Shown here piece after piece: positions 43,194 through 52,765 of a stretch of 64,000 nt of DNA. Below the pieces are notes generated by a model, which saw only the letters and a program-made list of their open reading frames with translations, was not told the DNA's origin and searched no databases. The number at the start of each line of letters is the position of its first letter. Position 1 is the first letter of the stretch. This DNA is from an uncultured Oscillospiraceae bacterium (GTDB lineage: Bacteria; Bacillota; Clostridia; Oscillospirales; Oscillospiraceae). Location of the stretch: the NCBI GenBank assembly GCA_947627325.1, contig CANQVO010000002.1, positions 62,001-126,000 of the forward strand, given 5' to 3'. Both the position numbers and the translations under genes were made by a program.

Positions 43194-43778
43194 ATGGCTT
43201 TGATCCCGTATGTAGTAGAGCAGACCAACCGGGGCGAACGCTCTTACGATATCTTCTCCCGCCTGCTCAATGACCGCATCGTCATGCTCAGCGAGGAGGT
43301 CAACGCCGCCACCGCCAGCGTCATCGTGGCCCAGCTTTTGTTCCTGGAGGCCCAGGACCCCGACAAGGACATCCAGTTCTACATCAACAGCCCCGGCGGC
43401 TCCATCACCGACGGCATGGCCATCTACGACACCATGCAGTATATCAAGTGCGACGTGTCCACCATCTGCATCGGCCTGGGGGCCTCCATGGCCGCCTTCC
43501 TGCTCTCCGCGGGGGCCAAGGGCAAGCGTTTCGCCCTGCCCAACGCCGAGATCATGATCCACCAGCCCTCCGCCGGCACCCAGGGCCAGGTCACCGATAT
43601 GGCCATCCACCTCAAGCGCTTTGAGGTCATCAAGAAACGGATGAACACCATCCTGGCGGCCAACACCGGCAAGAGCGTGGAGGAGGTCACCGCCGCCTGT
43701 GAGCGGGACAACTTTATGACCGCCGAGGAGGCCCTTCAGTTCGGCCTGATCGACAAGGTCATCACGAACCGGGAGTAA
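43194..43778 (+). CDS. clpP: ATP-dependent Clp protease proteolytic subunit
   Basis: 194 residues, standard length. The serine protease triad is Ser98 ([11 protein letters not shown]), His123 ([11 protein letters not shown]) and Asp172 (ERDNFM). N-terminal [21 protein letters not shown] is the usual short propeptide/axial loop. Fourteen copies form the chamber that degrades proteins fed by ClpX (next gene, 23 bases downstream). An AAAGGAGGAT site precedes the ATG. Confidence 0.98.
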   Translation: MALIPYVVEQTNRGERSYDIFSRLLNDRIVMLSEEVNAATASVIVAQLLFLEAQDPDKDIQFYINSPGGSITDGMAIYDTMQYIKCDVSTICIGLGASMAAFLLSAGAKGKRFALPNAEIMIHQPSAGTQGQVTDMAIHLKRFEVIKKRMNTILAANTGKSVEEVTAACERDNFMTAEEALQFGLIDKVITNRE

Positions 43779-43801
43779 AGCCCTTCCTTTGAGGTGATAC
43801 C

Positions 43802-45100
43802 ATGGCTAAGCAAGACAATATCCGCTGTTCCTTCTGCGGCAAGCACCAGGAGCAGGTGAACCGCATCATCGCCGGCCCCGGCGCGTATATCTGCAACGAG
43901 TGCGTCCACCTGTGCATGAGCATCCTGGAGGATGAGGAGGACGAGGACCTGGGCGAGGCCCGGCTGAACCAGGAGCAGGGCCTGGAGTCCATCCCCACCC
44001 CCCAGGAGATCCACGCCGTGCTGGACGAGTATATCATCGGCCAGGAGGAGGCTAAGGTGGCCCTGTCGGTGGCTGTCTACAACCACTATAAGCGGGTCTA
44101 CCTGGGCAGTGAGGAGGACGAGGTGGAGCTCCAGAAGAGCAACATCCTCCTCATGGGCCCCACCGGCTGCGGCAAGACCATGTTCGCCCAGACCCTGGCC
44201 CGCATCCTCAAGGTCCCCTTCGCCATCGCCGACGCCACCACCCTCACCGAGGCCGGCTACGTGGGCGACGACGTGGAGAACATCCTCCTGCGCCTGGTCC
44301 AGGCCGCCGACTACGATATCGAGTTGGCCCAGCGGGGCATCATCTACGTGGACGAGATCGACAAGATCGCCCGCAAGAGCGAGAACACCTCCATCACCCG
44401 GGACGTGTCCGGGGAGGGGGTACAGCAGGCCCTGCTGAAGATCCTGGAGGGCACGGTGGCAAACGTCCCGCCCCAGGGCGGCCGGAAGCACCCCCACCAG
44501 GAGTTCATCCAGATCGACACCAAGAACATCCTCTTCATCTGCGGCGGCGCCTTTGACGGGCTGGAGAAGATCATCGAAAACCGCCTGGACAAAAAGACCA
44601 TCGGCTTCGGCGCCCAGGTCCACACGAAAAAGGAGCGGGAGCGCATGGACATCCTCAAGGAGGTCCAGCCCCACGACCTTTTGAAGTTCGGCATCATCCC
44701 GGAGCTTGTGGGCCGCCTGCCCGTGCTCACCACCGTCAGCGCCCTGAACCGGGAGCAGTTGGTGGAGATCCTGACCAAGCCCAAAAACGCCCTGGTCAAG
44801 CAGTACCAAAAACTGCTGGCCTATGACGAGGTGGAGTTGGAGTTCCAGCCCGAGGCGCTGGAGGCCGCCGCGGACGCGGCGCTGGACCGGGGCATCGGCG
44901 CCCGGGGCCTCCGGGCGGTGCTGGAGGGGGTCATGACCCAGATCATGTACGACATCCCCAGCCAGAGCGACATCGTCAAGGTCACCGTCACCCCCGCCTG
45001 CGTCCGGGAAGGAGCCCAGCCCATCCTGGAGCGGGACGCCAAGCGGGTCAAGCGCCCGGCGGACAAGCGGGAAGACCCCCGCCGCCGGGATGTGTCCTAA
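43802..45100 (+). CDS. clpX: ATP-dependent Clp protease ATP-binding subunit ClpX
   Basis: 432 residues. The N-terminal zinc-binding domain has Cys9, Cys12, Cys31 and Cys34 ([15 protein letters not shown]). AAA+ core: Walker A GPTGCGKT near 119-126, Walker [12 protein letters not shown], sensor and Arg-finger region, and the ClpP-docking IGF loop in KKTIGFGAQ. It unfolds tagged or native substrates into ClpP. The three-gene order tig-clpP-clpX is conserved in Firmicutes. Confidence 0.98.
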   Translation: MAKQDNIRCSFCGKHQEQVNRIIAGPGAYICNECVHLCMSILEDEEDEDLGEARLNQEQGLESIPTPQEIHAVLDEYIIGQEEAKVALSVAVYNHYKRVYLGSEEDEVELQKSNILLMGPTGCGKTMFAQTLARILKVPFAIADATTLTEAGYVGDDVENILLRLVQAADYDIELAQRGIIYVDEIDKIARKSENTSITRDVSGEGVQQALLKILEGTVANVPPQGGRKHPHQEFIQIDTKNILFICGGAFDGLEKIIENRLDKKTIGFGAQVHTKKERERMDILKEVQPHDLLKFGIIPELVGRLPVLTTVSALNREQLVEILTKPKNALVKQYQKLLAYDEVELEFQPEALEAAADAALDRGIGARGLRAVLEGVMTQIMYDIPSQSDIVKVTVTPACVREGAQPILERDAKRVKRPADKREDPRRRDVS

Positions 45101-45111
45101 CTGAAACGAGA

Positions 45112-45148
45112 AGGGCGATAATTACATGGGTAGTTATCGCCCTTTTTC
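45112..45148 (+). terminator. Intrinsic terminator after clpX
   Basis: AGGGCGATAA (45112-45121) pairs with TTATCGCCCT (45134-45143), followed by TTTTT. lon starts 25 bases on, with no clear promoter between, so it may be leaky. Confidence 0.82.
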
Positions 45149-45172
45149 TCAACGGCAAAAGGAGGGCTGTCC

Positions 45173-47572
45173 ATGACCGTAAACGTGAGAACGGGGGCCA
45201 AAATGCCCGTTCTGCCCCTGCGGGGCCTGGTGGTATTTCCCGGGATGCTCCTCCACTTCGATGTGGCCCGGGCCCAGGCGGTGAAGGCCCTGGACCGGGC
45301 CATGGCCGCCGGGAGCCCCATCTTCCTGGTCCCCCAGCGGGACCTCTCCGTGGAGGATCCCAAGCCCCAGGACCTCTATGAGGTGGGGACGATCTGCTCC
45401 ATCCGCCAGCTTCTGCGCCTGCCCGGCGGCGGCGCGCGGGTGCTGGTGGAGGGCAAACAGCGCGGCCGCGTGGCCCAGGTGACCAAGACCGCCCCCTACA
45501 TAGAAGGGGAGGTGGCGGAGATCGCCCAGCCCCGCCGGGGCCGCAACACCCCCCGCACCGAGGCCCTCATCCGCCAGACCTACGAGGTCTACGAGGCCTA
45601 CGCCCAGCTGGCCCCCACCGCCCCGGAGACCCTGCTGGCCGTGCTGGGCAGTGACGACGCGGGCTATATCGCCGACCACATCGCCCAAAATAGCTCCATC
45701 CGCTTTGAGGACAAACAGGCCATCCTGGAGGAACTGCGGCCCGTGCGGCGGCTGGAAAAGCTGTGCCGCCTGCTCCAGCGGGAGGTGGATATCCTCAAGC
45801 TGGAGGAGGACGTGGAGGCCAAGGTCCGCCAGGGTCTGGAGCAAAACCAGCGGGACTACTACCTCCGGGAACAGCTTCGGGTCATCCAGACGGAGCTCGG
45901 GGAGGGGGAGGACGACGACCTGGCCGAGTACCGCCAGCGGATCGCCCAGGCCGGTCTGCCCCCGGAGGTGGAGGAGCGGCTTTTGAAGGAGCTCAGCCGC
46001 CTGGAAAAACAGCCCTACGGCTCGGCGGAGGCCGCCGTGTCCCGGAACTACCTGGACGTGTGCCTGGAGCTCCCCTGGGGCGTGACCACCCCGGACCGGG
46101 CCGACGTGGGGGAGGCCCGCAAGGTGCTGGACGCGGAGCACTACGGGCTGGAAAAGGTGAAGGAGCGCATTTTGGAATTTGTGGCCGTGCGCCAGCTGGC
46201 CCCGGACGTGAAGGGCCAGATCCTGTGCCTGGTGGGCCCGCCGGGGGTGGGCAAGACCTCCGTGGCCCTGTCGGTGGCCAAAGCCCTGGGGCGGAAGCTG
46301 GCCCGCATCTCCCTGGGCGGCGTCCACGACGAGGCGGAGATCCGGGGCCACCGCAAGACCTATATCGGCGCCATGCCCGGGCGGATCATCTCCGGCATCC
46401 GCACCGCCGGGTCCCGCAACCCGGTGCTGGTGCTGGACGAGGTGGACAAGCTGGGCTACGACGGCCGGAGCGACCCCACCGCCGCTCTGTTGGAGGTGCT
46501 GGACCCGGAGCAGAACGCCGCCTTCCGGGACAACTTTCTGGAACTGCCCTTCGACCTGTCCCAGGTCCTCTTTATCACCACCGCCAACACCCTGGACCCC
46601 ATCCCCCGGCCCCTGCGGGACCGCATGGAGATCATCGAGCTGCCCAGCTACACCGACGAGGAAAAGCGCCACATCGCCAAGGGCTACCTCCTGCCCCGGC
46701 AGCTTCAGCGCCACGGTCTGGAAAAGGGCCGCCTGAAGCTCACCGACGCCGCCCTGCGCCGGATCGTCACCGCCTACACCCGGGAGTCCGGGGTGCGGAT
46801 GCTGGAACAGCAGCTGGCCAAGGTGTGCCGCAAGGCCGCCATGCGGCTGGCCTCTGGGGAGGTCAAGGCGGTCAGCGTGACGGAGAAAAACCTGGAGGAC
46901 TACCTGGGCGTGCCCAAATACCACCCCGAGCGCCGGGCGTTGGAGGCCCGGGTGGGGGTGGTGAACGGCCTCGCCTGGACGGAGATGGGGGGCGAACTGC
47001 TGGAGGTGGAGGTCAGCGTCATGCCCGGCTCGGGCAAGATCGAGCTCACCGGCAACCTGGGGGACGTGATGAAGGAGTCCGCCCACGCGGCCCTGAGCTG
47101 TATCCGCTGTCGCGCCGCCCAGCTGGACCTGGCGGAGAACTTCTATAAGACACGGGACATCCACGTCCACTTTCCCGAGGGGGCGGTGCCCAAGGACGGC
47201 CCCTCCGCCGGCATCGCCATCGTCACCGCCATGGCCTCCGCCCTCACCGGCATCCCCGTGGCCGCCGGTCTGGCCATGACCGGGGAGGTGACCCTGCGGG
47301 GCCGGGTGCTGCCCATCGGCGGCCTGCGGGAGAAGACCATGGCCGCCCTGCGAAACGGCGTCCGGCGGGTCATCCTCCCGGCGGAGAACGAAAAGGACCT
47401 GGCCGAGATCGACCAGGAGGTGCGGGAAAAACTCCAGTTCATCCCGGTGGACCAGGTGGACCAGGTGCTGGCCCAGGCGCTGGAGCGTCTGCCCGCCGGG
47501 CGGGCCCAGGAGGCGGAGTTTCCCTACGTCCCCGGCCCGGTGGCGGAGCCGCGGCCCGGTCTGCGGCAGTGA
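45173..47572 (+). CDS. lon: ATP-dependent Lon protease
   Basis: 799 residues, LonA type. N-terminal substrate domain ([20 protein letters not shown]), central AAA+ module with Walker [10 protein letters not shown] near 355 and Walker [11 protein letters not shown], and the C-terminal peptidase with the Ser678/Lys721 dyad ([19 protein letters not shown]), whose 43-residue spacing is the family value. It degrades misfolded and regulatory proteins. AAAAGGAGGG precedes the ATG. engB begins immediately downstream, the common lon-engB pairing in Firmicutes. Confidence 0.98.
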   Translation: MTVNVRTGAKMPVLPLRGLVVFPGMLLHFDVARAQAVKALDRAMAAGSPIFLVPQRDLSVEDPKPQDLYEVGTICSIRQLLRLPGGGARVLVEGKQRGRVAQVTKTAPYIEGEVAEIAQPRRGRNTPRTEALIRQTYEVYEAYAQLAPTAPETLLAVLGSDDAGYIADHIAQNSSIRFEDKQAILEELRPVRRLEKLCRLLQREVDILKLEEDVEAKVRQGLEQNQRDYYLREQLRVIQTELGEGEDDDLAEYRQRIAQAGLPPEVEERLLKELSRLEKQPYGSAEAAVSRNYLDVCLELPWGVTTPDRADVGEARKVLDAEHYGLEKVKERILEFVAVRQLAPDVKGQILCLVGPPGVGKTSVALSVAKALGRKLARISLGGVHDEAEIRGHRKTYIGAMPGRIISGIRTAGSRNPVLVLDEVDKLGYDGRSDPTAALLEVLDPEQNAAFRDNFLELPFDLSQVLFITTANTLDPIPRPLRDRMEIIELPSYTDEEKRHIAKGYLLPRQLQRHGLEKGRLKLTDAALRRIVTAYTRESGVRMLEQQLAKVCRKAAMRLASGEVKAVSVTEKNLEDYLGVPKYHPERRALEARVGVVNGLAWTEMGGELLEVEVSVMPGSGKIELTGNLGDVMKESAHAALSCIRCRAAQLDLAENFYKTRDIHVHFPEGAVPKDGPSAGIAIVTAMASALTGIPVAAGLAMTGEVTLRGRVLPIGGLREKTMAALRNGVRRVILPAENEKDLAEIDQEVREKLQFIPVDQVDQVLAQALERLPAGRAQEAEFPYVPGPVAEPRPGLRQ

Positions 47573-47582
47573 GGTGAGCGGG

Positions 47583-48185
47583 ATGGGACCCAACTGGAAC
47601 AAGGCGGAGTTCGTCCGCTCCGCCGTCAAGCCCGCCGACTTTCCCCGGGACGGCCTTCCCCAGATCGTCTTCTCCGGCCGGTCCAACGTGGGCAAATCCT
47701 CGGTGATCAACCGGCTTTTGAACCGTAAAAACTTCGCCCGGGTGGGCGCCGTCCCGGGCAAGACCACCCACATCAACTACTTCCTCATCGACCAGGCCCT
47801 CTACCTGGTGGACCTGCCTGGGTACGGCTACGCCAAGGTCTCCCAGGCGGAGCGGGACCGCTGGGGCAGGCTCATCGAGGCCTGGTTCGCGGACAGCGCC
47901 CAGATGGCCCTTGGTGTCATGCTGGTGGACCTGCGCCACAAGCCCACGGCGGACGACATCACCATGGGCCAGTGGTACGCCGCCAGCGGCAAGCCCTACG
48001 TGGTGGTGGCAAACAAGCTGGACAAGGTGAAAAAGAGCGAACTAGCGGGCAACATCGCCCTCATCCGGGAGACCCTGGCCCTGCCTGACACGGTAAAGCT
48101 CATCCCCTTTTCCGCCGAGAAGGGGGACGGGAAGCAGGAGCTTTTGGGGGAGATCGCGGCCCATCTGAGGGGGGACGAGACGTGA
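47583..48185 (+). CDS. engB: Ribosome biogenesis GTP-binding protein EngB/YsxC
   Basis: 200 residues, TrmE-Era-EngA-EngB GTPase. G1 FSGRSNVGKSSVINRLL, switch I region GKTTHINYFLI, G3 LVDLPGYGYAKVS and G4 VVANKLDKVKKSE are all present. It is required for 50S subunit assembly. ATG 47583 has GAGGTGA 8 bases upstream; the GTG at 47574 is too close to lon's end. The stop overlaps the next gene's GTG start. Confidence 0.97.
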   Translation: MGPNWNKAEFVRSAVKPADFPRDGLPQIVFSGRSNVGKSSVINRLLNRKNFARVGAVPGKTTHINYFLIDQALYLVDLPGYGYAKVSQAERDRWGRLIEAWFADSAQMALGVMLVDLRHKPTADDITMGQWYAASGKPYVVVANKLDKVKKSELAGNIALIRETLALPDTVKLIPFSAEKGDGKQELLGEIAAHLRGDET

Positions 48186-48952
48186 GATATGTACGCATCC
48201 AAAAGGAGAGCGGCCCCATGTGGGGCCAGGTGCGGGGGGAGACGGTCTTCTGCCTGGCCCACGCCCCCTACCTGGGGCTGGTGCCCACGGGGGAGAGCCT
48301 GCCCCTGGCGAAATGCCGCCTGCTGGCCCCGGCGGAGCCCAGCAAGATCGTCTGCGTGGGGAAAAACTACTACGACCACGCCATGGAGATGGGGGACGGC
48401 GTGCCCGACCACCCCATCCTGTTCCTCAAGGGCCCCAACGTCCTCCAGGACCCGGAGACCCCCATCACCGCCCCGGACTTTGTCACCCGGGTGGACTACG
48501 AAGGGGAGCTGGCCGTGGTCATCGGCAGGCGGGCCAAAAACGTGAAGGCCCAGGACGCCGGGGACTATATCCTGGGCTACACCTGCTTCAACGACGTCAC
48601 CGCCCGTCTGGTCCAGCAGGAGGACGGCCAGTGGGTCCGGGCCAAGAGCATGGATTCCTTCGGCCCCTGCGGTCCCTGGATCACCGACGAGGTGGACCCC
48701 GGCGACCTGGCCATCACCACCCGCCTGAACGGCCAGGTGGTCCAGCAGAGCCGCACCAGCCGTTTTATGCACAGCGTCCCCGCCCTGATAGAGTTCATCA
48801 CCGCCTCCATGACCCTGGAGCCGGGGGATCTGATCTCCACCGGCACCCCCGCCGGCATCGGCCCCATGGCGGACGGGGACAGGGTGGAGGTGGAGATCCA
48901 GGGGATCGGCGTGCTGGCAAACCCGGTGGCCCTACCCAAAATCAAACGCTAA
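48182..48952 (+). CDS. Fumarylacetoacetate hydrolase family protein
   Basis: 256 residues. FAH-fold core with KIVCVGKNYYDHAMEMG at its start, metal-binding acids in VDYEGELAVVIG, and SMDSFGPCGPWI and LISTGTPAGIGPM as further conserved blocks. Members hydrolyse or decarboxylate beta-keto acids (2-hydroxyhepta-2,4-dienedioate isomerase, acylpyruvase, oxaloacetate decarboxylase types); the substrate here cannot be set. GTG start overlapping engB (GTGA), so co-translated, though with no obvious functional tie. A strong terminator follows. Confidence 0.92.
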   Translation: MRYVRIQKESGPMWGQVRGETVFCLAHAPYLGLVPTGESLPLAKCRLLAPAEPSKIVCVGKNYYDHAMEMGDGVPDHPILFLKGPNVLQDPETPITAPDFVTRVDYEGELAVVIGRRAKNVKAQDAGDYILGYTCFNDVTARLVQQEDGQWVRAKSMDSFGPCGPWITDEVDPGDLAITTRLNGQVVQQSRTSRFMHSVPALIEFITASMTLEPGDLISTGTPAGIGPMADGDRVEVEIQGIGVLANPVALPKIKR

Positions 48953-48960
48953 TAGAGGCG

Positions 48961-48998
48961 AAAAAGCCGCCGCCGCGAACAGTCGCGGCGGCGGTTTT
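48961..48998. terminator. Bidirectional intrinsic terminator
   Basis: CCGCCGCCGCGA (48967-48978) pairs with TCGCGGCGGCGG (48983-48994), flanked by AAAAAG and TTTT. Confidence 0.88.
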
Positions 48999-49014
48999 CG
49001 GCTTCACGGGGAGG

Positions 49015-49431
49015 TCACAGCTTGTCGGAGTCCACCAAAATGTTGTCGGTGCCGTGTTCCTCAAATTCACTGATGTAAGCGTCGATCCGGCTGGCCAGCT
49101 CGGGGTAGTTGGACTCGTCGATGGGGGGGTCGTCCATGTCCCGCCGGGCCAGGTCCTCCGCCAGGATGTCGAAAAACACGTCGTTTTCGTACTGCATGAT
49201 GGCCTCGTGGATGCCGCCCTCGGCAAAGGCCCGGGAGGGGACGATCTCCCCTTCGTAGATCTCCGCCAGGGAGGGCATCCCCTCCTGGGCGGCCCGGAGA
49301 AAGAGCAGGGACTCCACCCGGTCGTAGTCCCGGATGCGGTCGTCCCCCCGGGTGGAATTCAAGATCCAGTTGCCGATGTACACCATATCCAAAAGACGGC
49401 GAAATTCCTTCTTCGTCAATTCGATCTTCAA
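49015..49431 (-). CDS. Conserved hypothetical acidic protein
   Basis: 138 residues, no signal peptide or membrane helix. It opens MKIELTKKEFRRLLDMVYIG and is strongly acidic, with many Asp/Glu/Tyr and a helical appearance (YPELASRIDAYISEFEEHG). I recognise no domain or catalytic motif. It has a good promoter (TTGACA/TATAAT at 49495-49468) and an AGGAGGGG ribosome site, so it is very likely a real, separately expressed gene. The function is unknown. Confidence 0.78.
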   Translation of the reverse strand: MKIELTKKEFRRLLDMVYIGNWILNSTRGDDRIRDYDRVESLLFLRAAQEGMPSLAEIYEGEIVPSRAFAEGGIHEAIMQYENDVFFDILAEDLARRDMDDPPIDESNYPELASRIDAYISEFEEHGTDNILVDSDKL

Positions 49432-49467
49432 CGCGACCCCTCCTATCGGCGCCAGACTTACCCCTCT

Positions 49468-49495
49468 ATTATAGCGCCTTTTCCGCCGTTGTCAA
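49468..49495 (-). promoter_or_regulatory. Promoter of the acidic hypothetical gene
   Basis: Minus strand TTGACA (49495-49490) and TATAAT (49473-49468), both perfect, 16-base spacing. It is divergent from the DUF1858 gene promoter. Confidence 0.82.
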
Positions 49496-49557
49496 ACCCC
49501 CAAATGGTGGCAGTTCCGCCCCATCCGGGGCACAGGGAGGAAAAGTGAATTTTTCTG

Positions 49558-49586
49558 TTGAAATGCGGGAGGGAATGGGATATAAT
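49558..49586 (+). promoter_or_regulatory. Promoter of the DUF1858 gene
   Basis: TTGAAA (49558-49563) and TATAAT (49581-49586), 17-base spacing, 46 bases before the start codon. Confidence 0.78.
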
Positions 49587-49632
49587 AGCCCTAGCGGCCA
49601 CTGCGCCGCCCAAGAGCAAGGAGGTCATTATC

Positions 49633-49833
49633 ATGGCGAAGATCACCAAAGACACCATCGTCGGCGATATCCTGGACATTGCCCCCGAGGCCGCGCCCAT
49701 CTTTATGTCCATCGGTATGCACTGCCTGGGCTGTCCCGCCTCCCGGGGGGAGACGGTGGAGCAGGCCTGCGCCGTCCACGGCATCCCCGTTGACGAGGTG
49801 CTGGGCAAGCTCAACGAGCTGGTGAGCGAGTAA
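49633..49833 (+). CDS. DUF1858 domain protein (redox-disulfide type)
   Basis: 66 residues, entirely one DUF1858 domain: TIVGDILDIAPEAAPIFMSIGMHCLGCP with Cys31 and Cys34 forming the CxxC (core MHCLGCPAS), then ETVEQACAVHGI. Such domains occur alone or on hybrid-cluster proteins and are suspected to have a redox or Fe-S-related role; none is proven. ATG 49633 has a perfect AAGGAGGT site. It is a single-gene unit with its own promoter and terminator, which suggests strong independent expression. Confidence 0.88.
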   Translation: MAKITKDTIVGDILDIAPEAAPIFMSIGMHCLGCPASRGETVEQACAVHGIPVDEVLGKLNELVSE

Positions 49834-49845
49834 AATCACGCTGCG

Positions 49846-49873
49846 AAAAAGAGCGGCTCTGCCGCTCTTTTTT
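49846..49873 (+). terminator. Intrinsic terminator after the DUF1858 gene
   Basis: AAAAAGAGCGGC and GCCGCTCTTTTTT pair around TCT. trmK starts 20 bases later. Confidence 0.88.
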
Positions 49874-49892
49874 CATAGAGGAGGGGAGCGGT

Positions 49893-50582
49893 ATGGCTCC
49901 GCGTCTGACCCCTAGACTGCAAACCGTCGCCCGCCGGGTCCCCGCCGGGTCCCGTCTGGCCGACGTGGGCACCGACCACGCCTATCTGCCCGCCTGGCTG
50001 TTGGAGACCGGCGCGATCCCCTTCGCCGTCTGTACCGATCTGCGCCCCGGCCCCCTGGCCCGGGCCCGGGAGACGGTGGAACGCCGCGGCGTGGCCGACC
50101 GGGTCTCCCTGCGGCTGTGCGACGGCCTTTCGGGCGTGGAGGCCGGGGAGGTGGACTGCGTCGCCATCGCCGGCATGGGCGGGGAGACCATCCTTGGGAT
50201 CCTGGCCGCCGCCCCCTGGGTCCGGGAGAAGACCTGCGTCGTCCAGCCCATGAGCTCCCTGGCCGACCTGCGGGGCGGCCTTGCCCCCCTGGGGCTCCAC
50301 ATCGCCCGGGAGACCCTGGCCCAGGAGGGGGAGACCCTCTACGTGGTCATGGACCTGGCCCCCGGGGCGGAGGGGCCCCTGACGGCGGCCCAACTTCAGG
50401 TGGGCCGGGCGGAAAACCACCGGGGCGACCCCCTGTGGCCCCGGTATCTTCAACAGGAGTTCGACCGGGCCCGCCGGGCCCTGGCGGGGCTGGAGCGGTC
50501 CCAAAAGCCGGAAGACGAGGCCCGGGGGCAGGCGCTCCGAAACGCCCTGGCCGGACTGCGGGAAATGATGGAGGGGATCTGA
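49893..50582 (+). CDS. trmK: tRNA (adenine22-N1)-methyltransferase TrmK
   Basis: 229 residues. Rossmann methyltransferase with the TrmK opening LTPRLQTVARRVPAGSRLADVG, motif I ADVGTDHAYLPAWLL and the Asn/Gly-rich catalytic block VDCVAIAGMGGETILGIL. It makes m1A22 in the D-loop of class II tRNAs such as Leu and Ser in Firmicutes. The C-terminal coiled coil is present. It is adjacent to the Nif3-like gene, a very common trmK pairing in Firmicutes; AGGAGGGGAG precedes the ATG. Confidence 0.95.
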   Translation: MAPRLTPRLQTVARRVPAGSRLADVGTDHAYLPAWLLETGAIPFAVCTDLRPGPLARARETVERRGVADRVSLRLCDGLSGVEAGEVDCVAIAGMGGETILGILAAAPWVREKTCVVQPMSSLADLRGGLAPLGLHIARETLAQEGETLYVVMDLAPGAEGPLTAAQLQVGRAENHRGDPLWPRYLQQEFDRARRALAGLERSQKPEDEARGQALRNALAGLREMMEGI

Positions 50583-50583
50583 C

Positions 50584-51375
50584 ATGGCAACGGTGAAGGA
50601 GATCTATCAATACGTAGACGCCCGGGCCCCCTTTGGCCTCCAGATGGACTTTGACAACGCCGGGTTCCTGGTGGGCCGGGCCGGGGCGGAGGTCAGGAAG
50701 GTCCTGGTGAGCCTGGATATCACCCCGGAGGTGGTCCGGGAGGCCAGGGACGTGGGCGCGGAGCTCATCGTGGCCCACCACCCGGTGATCTTCCACCCCG
50801 CGCCCTCCGTCACCGACGAGACGGGGACCGGGCGGGTACTGCTGGAACTGATCGAGGGCGGCGTGGCCGCCATCTGCGCCCACACCAACCTGGACGCGGT
50901 GGCCGAAGGGGTGAACGACGCCCTGGCCCGGGCTCTTGACCTGGCGGAGGTGACCCTGCTCGCCCAGGACGGGGTAGACCCCCAGGGCCGCCCTTACGGC
51001 ATCGGCCGGGTGGGCACGGCGCCGGAGCGGTCCCCGGCCCAGTTCGCCGCCTTTGTGAAGCGGGCCCTGGGGGCCGGGAGCGTCCGCTACGCCGACGGGG
51101 GCCGGCCCATCCGCCGGGTGGCGGTGGGGGGCGGCGCCTGCGGCGGGATGTGGCGGGACGCCCTGGCCCAGGACTGCGACGCCCTGGTGACCGCGGACGT
51201 GAAGTACAGCGACTTTCTGGACGCCAAGGCCCAGGGCCTCACCCTGCTGGACGCGGGGCACTACCCCACGGAAAACGTGGTCTGCCCGGTGCTGGCGGGC
51301 TGGCTGAGAGAGGGCTTTCCGGCGGTGGAGGTCGCCCTGAGCCGGACCCACCGGGAGGTTTTTGCCTGTCTGTGA
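50584..51375 (+). CDS. Nif3-like dinuclear metal center hexameric protein
   Basis: 263 residues, single Nif3 domain without the PII-like insert. Metal ligands are visible in ELIVAHHPVIFHPA (His-His), CAHTNLDAVAEGVNDALA (His and Asp) and, at the C-terminus, LLDAGHYPTENVVCP (His, Glu). The fold forms hexamers with two metals per subunit; GTP cyclohydrolase-like activity has been claimed for some members but the cellular role is unclear. It begins one base after the trmK stop codon. Confidence 0.93.
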   Translation: MATVKEIYQYVDARAPFGLQMDFDNAGFLVGRAGAEVRKVLVSLDITPEVVREARDVGAELIVAHHPVIFHPAPSVTDETGTGRVLLELIEGGVAAICAHTNLDAVAEGVNDALARALDLAEVTLLAQDGVDPQGRPYGIGRVGTAPERSPAQFAAFVKRALGAGSVRYADGGRPIRRVAVGGGACGGMWRDALAQDCDALVTADVKYSDFLDAKAQGLTLLDAGHYPTENVVCPVLAGWLREGFPAVEVALSRTHREVFACL

Positions 51376-51385
51376 CGCCCGGGGC

Positions 51386-51414
51386 TTGCCAAGCGGAGGA
51401 GAATGTGGTAAAAT
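51386..51414 (+). promoter_or_regulatory. Promoter of yebC
   Basis: TTGCCA (51386-51391) and TAAAAT (51409-51414), 17-base spacing, 43 bases before the yebC start. Confidence 0.68.
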
Positions 51415-51456
51415 ACCAGGCGAGCAATTTTTACAAACAACGAAAGGGTCGATATT

Positions 51457-52185
51457 ATGTCCGGACATTCCAAGTGGCACAACATCCAAAAAACCAAGGG
51501 CGCGGCGGACGCCAAGCGGTCCCAGATCTTCACCAAGATCGCCAAGGAGATGATCGTGGCGGTGAAGACCGGCGGCAGCGGCGACCCCGCCAACAACTCC
51601 CGCCTGGCCACCGTTATCGCCAAGGCCAAGGCCGCCAATATGCCCAACGACAACATCAAGCGCACCATCGACCGGGCCCTGGGCTCGGGCAACTCCGACG
51701 CCTATGAGAACGTCACCTACGAAGGCTACGGCCCCAGCGGCGTGGCCGTGATCGTGGAGGCCCTCACCGACAATCGCAACCGCACCGCCCCCATGGTCCG
51801 CCACCTCTTCGACAAATACGGCGGCAACCTGGGCGCCACCGGTTGCGTCTCCTGGTCCTTCGACCAAAAGGGCGTGATCGTCATTGAGAAAGAGGACCTG
51901 GACGAGGATACCGTCATGATGGACGCCCTGGACGCCGGGGCCGCCGACTTTGAGGCCCAGGAGGAGGTCTTTGAGGTCACCACCACCCCGGACGACTTCG
52001 CCGCCGTCCTCTCCGCCCTGGAGGACAAGGGCTACTCCTTCCTCTCCGCCGAGGTGGCCATGGTCCCCCAGAACTACGTTAAGCTGGAGAGCGAGGAGGA
52101 CATCAAGAACATGGAGAAGCTCATCGAGCTCCTGGAGGACGACGACGACGTGCAGAACGTCTACCACAACTGGGACCAGGACTGA
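51457..52185 (+). CDS. yebC: YebC/PmpR family protein
   Basis: 242 residues, three-domain YebC. The start [20 protein letters not shown] is the family signature, followed by [20 protein letters not shown] and [19 protein letters not shown]. Members were first described as DNA-binding regulators; more recent work on the YebC/YeeI subgroups ties them to translation of difficult sequences such as proline runs. Which applies here is not set by sequence. It is a single-gene unit with its own promoter and terminator. Confidence 0.95.
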   Translation: MSGHSKWHNIQKTKGAADAKRSQIFTKIAKEMIVAVKTGGSGDPANNSRLATVIAKAKAANMPNDNIKRTIDRALGSGNSDAYENVTYEGYGPSGVAVIVEALTDNRNRTAPMVRHLFDKYGGNLGATGCVSWSFDQKGVIVIEKEDLDEDTVMMDALDAGAADFEAQEEVFEVTTTPDDFAAVLSALEDKGYSFLSAEVAMVPQNYVKLESEEDIKNMEKLIELLEDDDDVQNVYHNWDQD

Positions 52186-52204
52186 TCCCCCGCAGACAAA
52201 CAGA

Positions 52205-52236
52205 CGGCGCGGCCCATTTGGGCCGCGCCGCTTTTT
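52205..52236 (+). terminator. Intrinsic terminator after yebC
   Basis: GGCGCGGCCC pairs with GGGCCGCGCC around ATTT, followed by GCTTTTT. Confidence 0.9.
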
Positions 52237-52258
52237 GTTCTCTCGCGCCAGGGGAGAG

Positions 52259-52287
52259 GTATAATCCCGGCCCCGCCGCCCATACTA
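52259..52287 (+). promoter_or_regulatory. Sigma-G-like forespore promoter of spoVAC
   Basis: GTATA (52259-52263) and CATACTA (52281-52287) with 17-base spacing fit the Bacillus sigma-G consensus (GHATR, CATnHTA). It lies 28 bases before the spoVAC start. The spoVA genes are sigma-G targets in Bacillus, so sequence and context agree. Confidence 0.65.
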
Positions 52288-52315
52288 ACCCCATCCATAT
52301 TTGGGAGGCGTGGGT

Positions 52316-52765
52316 ATGAAGATGACCAACCGGGAGTACAACAAATACGTGGAGAGCAAGGCCAAGCCCTCGCCCATCTGGAAGGACCTGTGCTGGGCCT
52401 TTTTGGTGGGCGGGGCGATCTGCGCGGGCGGGCAGGGGCTCACCGCCCTCTACCAGTACCTGGGCGCCTCCAAGGAGGACGCGGGCACCTGGACCTCCAT
52501 CACCCTGATCTTTCTGGCCGCCCTGCTCACCGGCCTGGGCGTCTTTGACGACATCGCCAAGCGGGCCGGGGCGGGGACGCTGGTGCCCATCACCGGCTTT
52601 TCCAACGCCATGAGCTCCCCGGCCCTGGAGTTCAAGAGCGAGGGCCTGGTCCTGGGCACCGGGGCCAAGCTGTTCACCGTGGCCGGTCCCGTCCTGGTCT
52701 ACGGCATCTCCGCCAGCGTCCTCTACGGCATCATTTTGTGCCTGGTGGGCCTGCTGGGGCAGTAG
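52316..52765 (+). CDS. spoVAC: Stage V sporulation protein AC
   Basis: 149 residues with several membrane helices. SpoVAC signatures include EYNKYVESKAKPSPIWKDLC, GGQGLTALYQYLG and PITGFSNAMSSPALEFKSEG. It is a core part of the channel that moves dipicolinic acid into the forespore and releases it during germination. The usual partners spoVAD and spoVAE do not follow; the next gene is convergent and overlaps its last 35 bases. Start ATG 52316 has GGGAGG upstream; an earlier in-frame codon at 52301 lies before that site. Confidence 0.93.
   Translation: MKMTNREYNKYVESKAKPSPIWKDLCWAFLVGGAICAGGQGLTALYQYLGASKEDAGTWTSITLIFLAALLTGLGVFDDIAKRAGAGTLVPITGFSNAMSSPALEFKSEGLVLGTGAKLFTVAGPVLVYGISASVLYGIILCLVGLLGQ

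Noticed and set aside
45149-47776. An 875-codon minus-strand frame opposite lon.
   Set aside because: Lon is unmistakable on the plus strand; the antisense translation is repetitive and has no motif.
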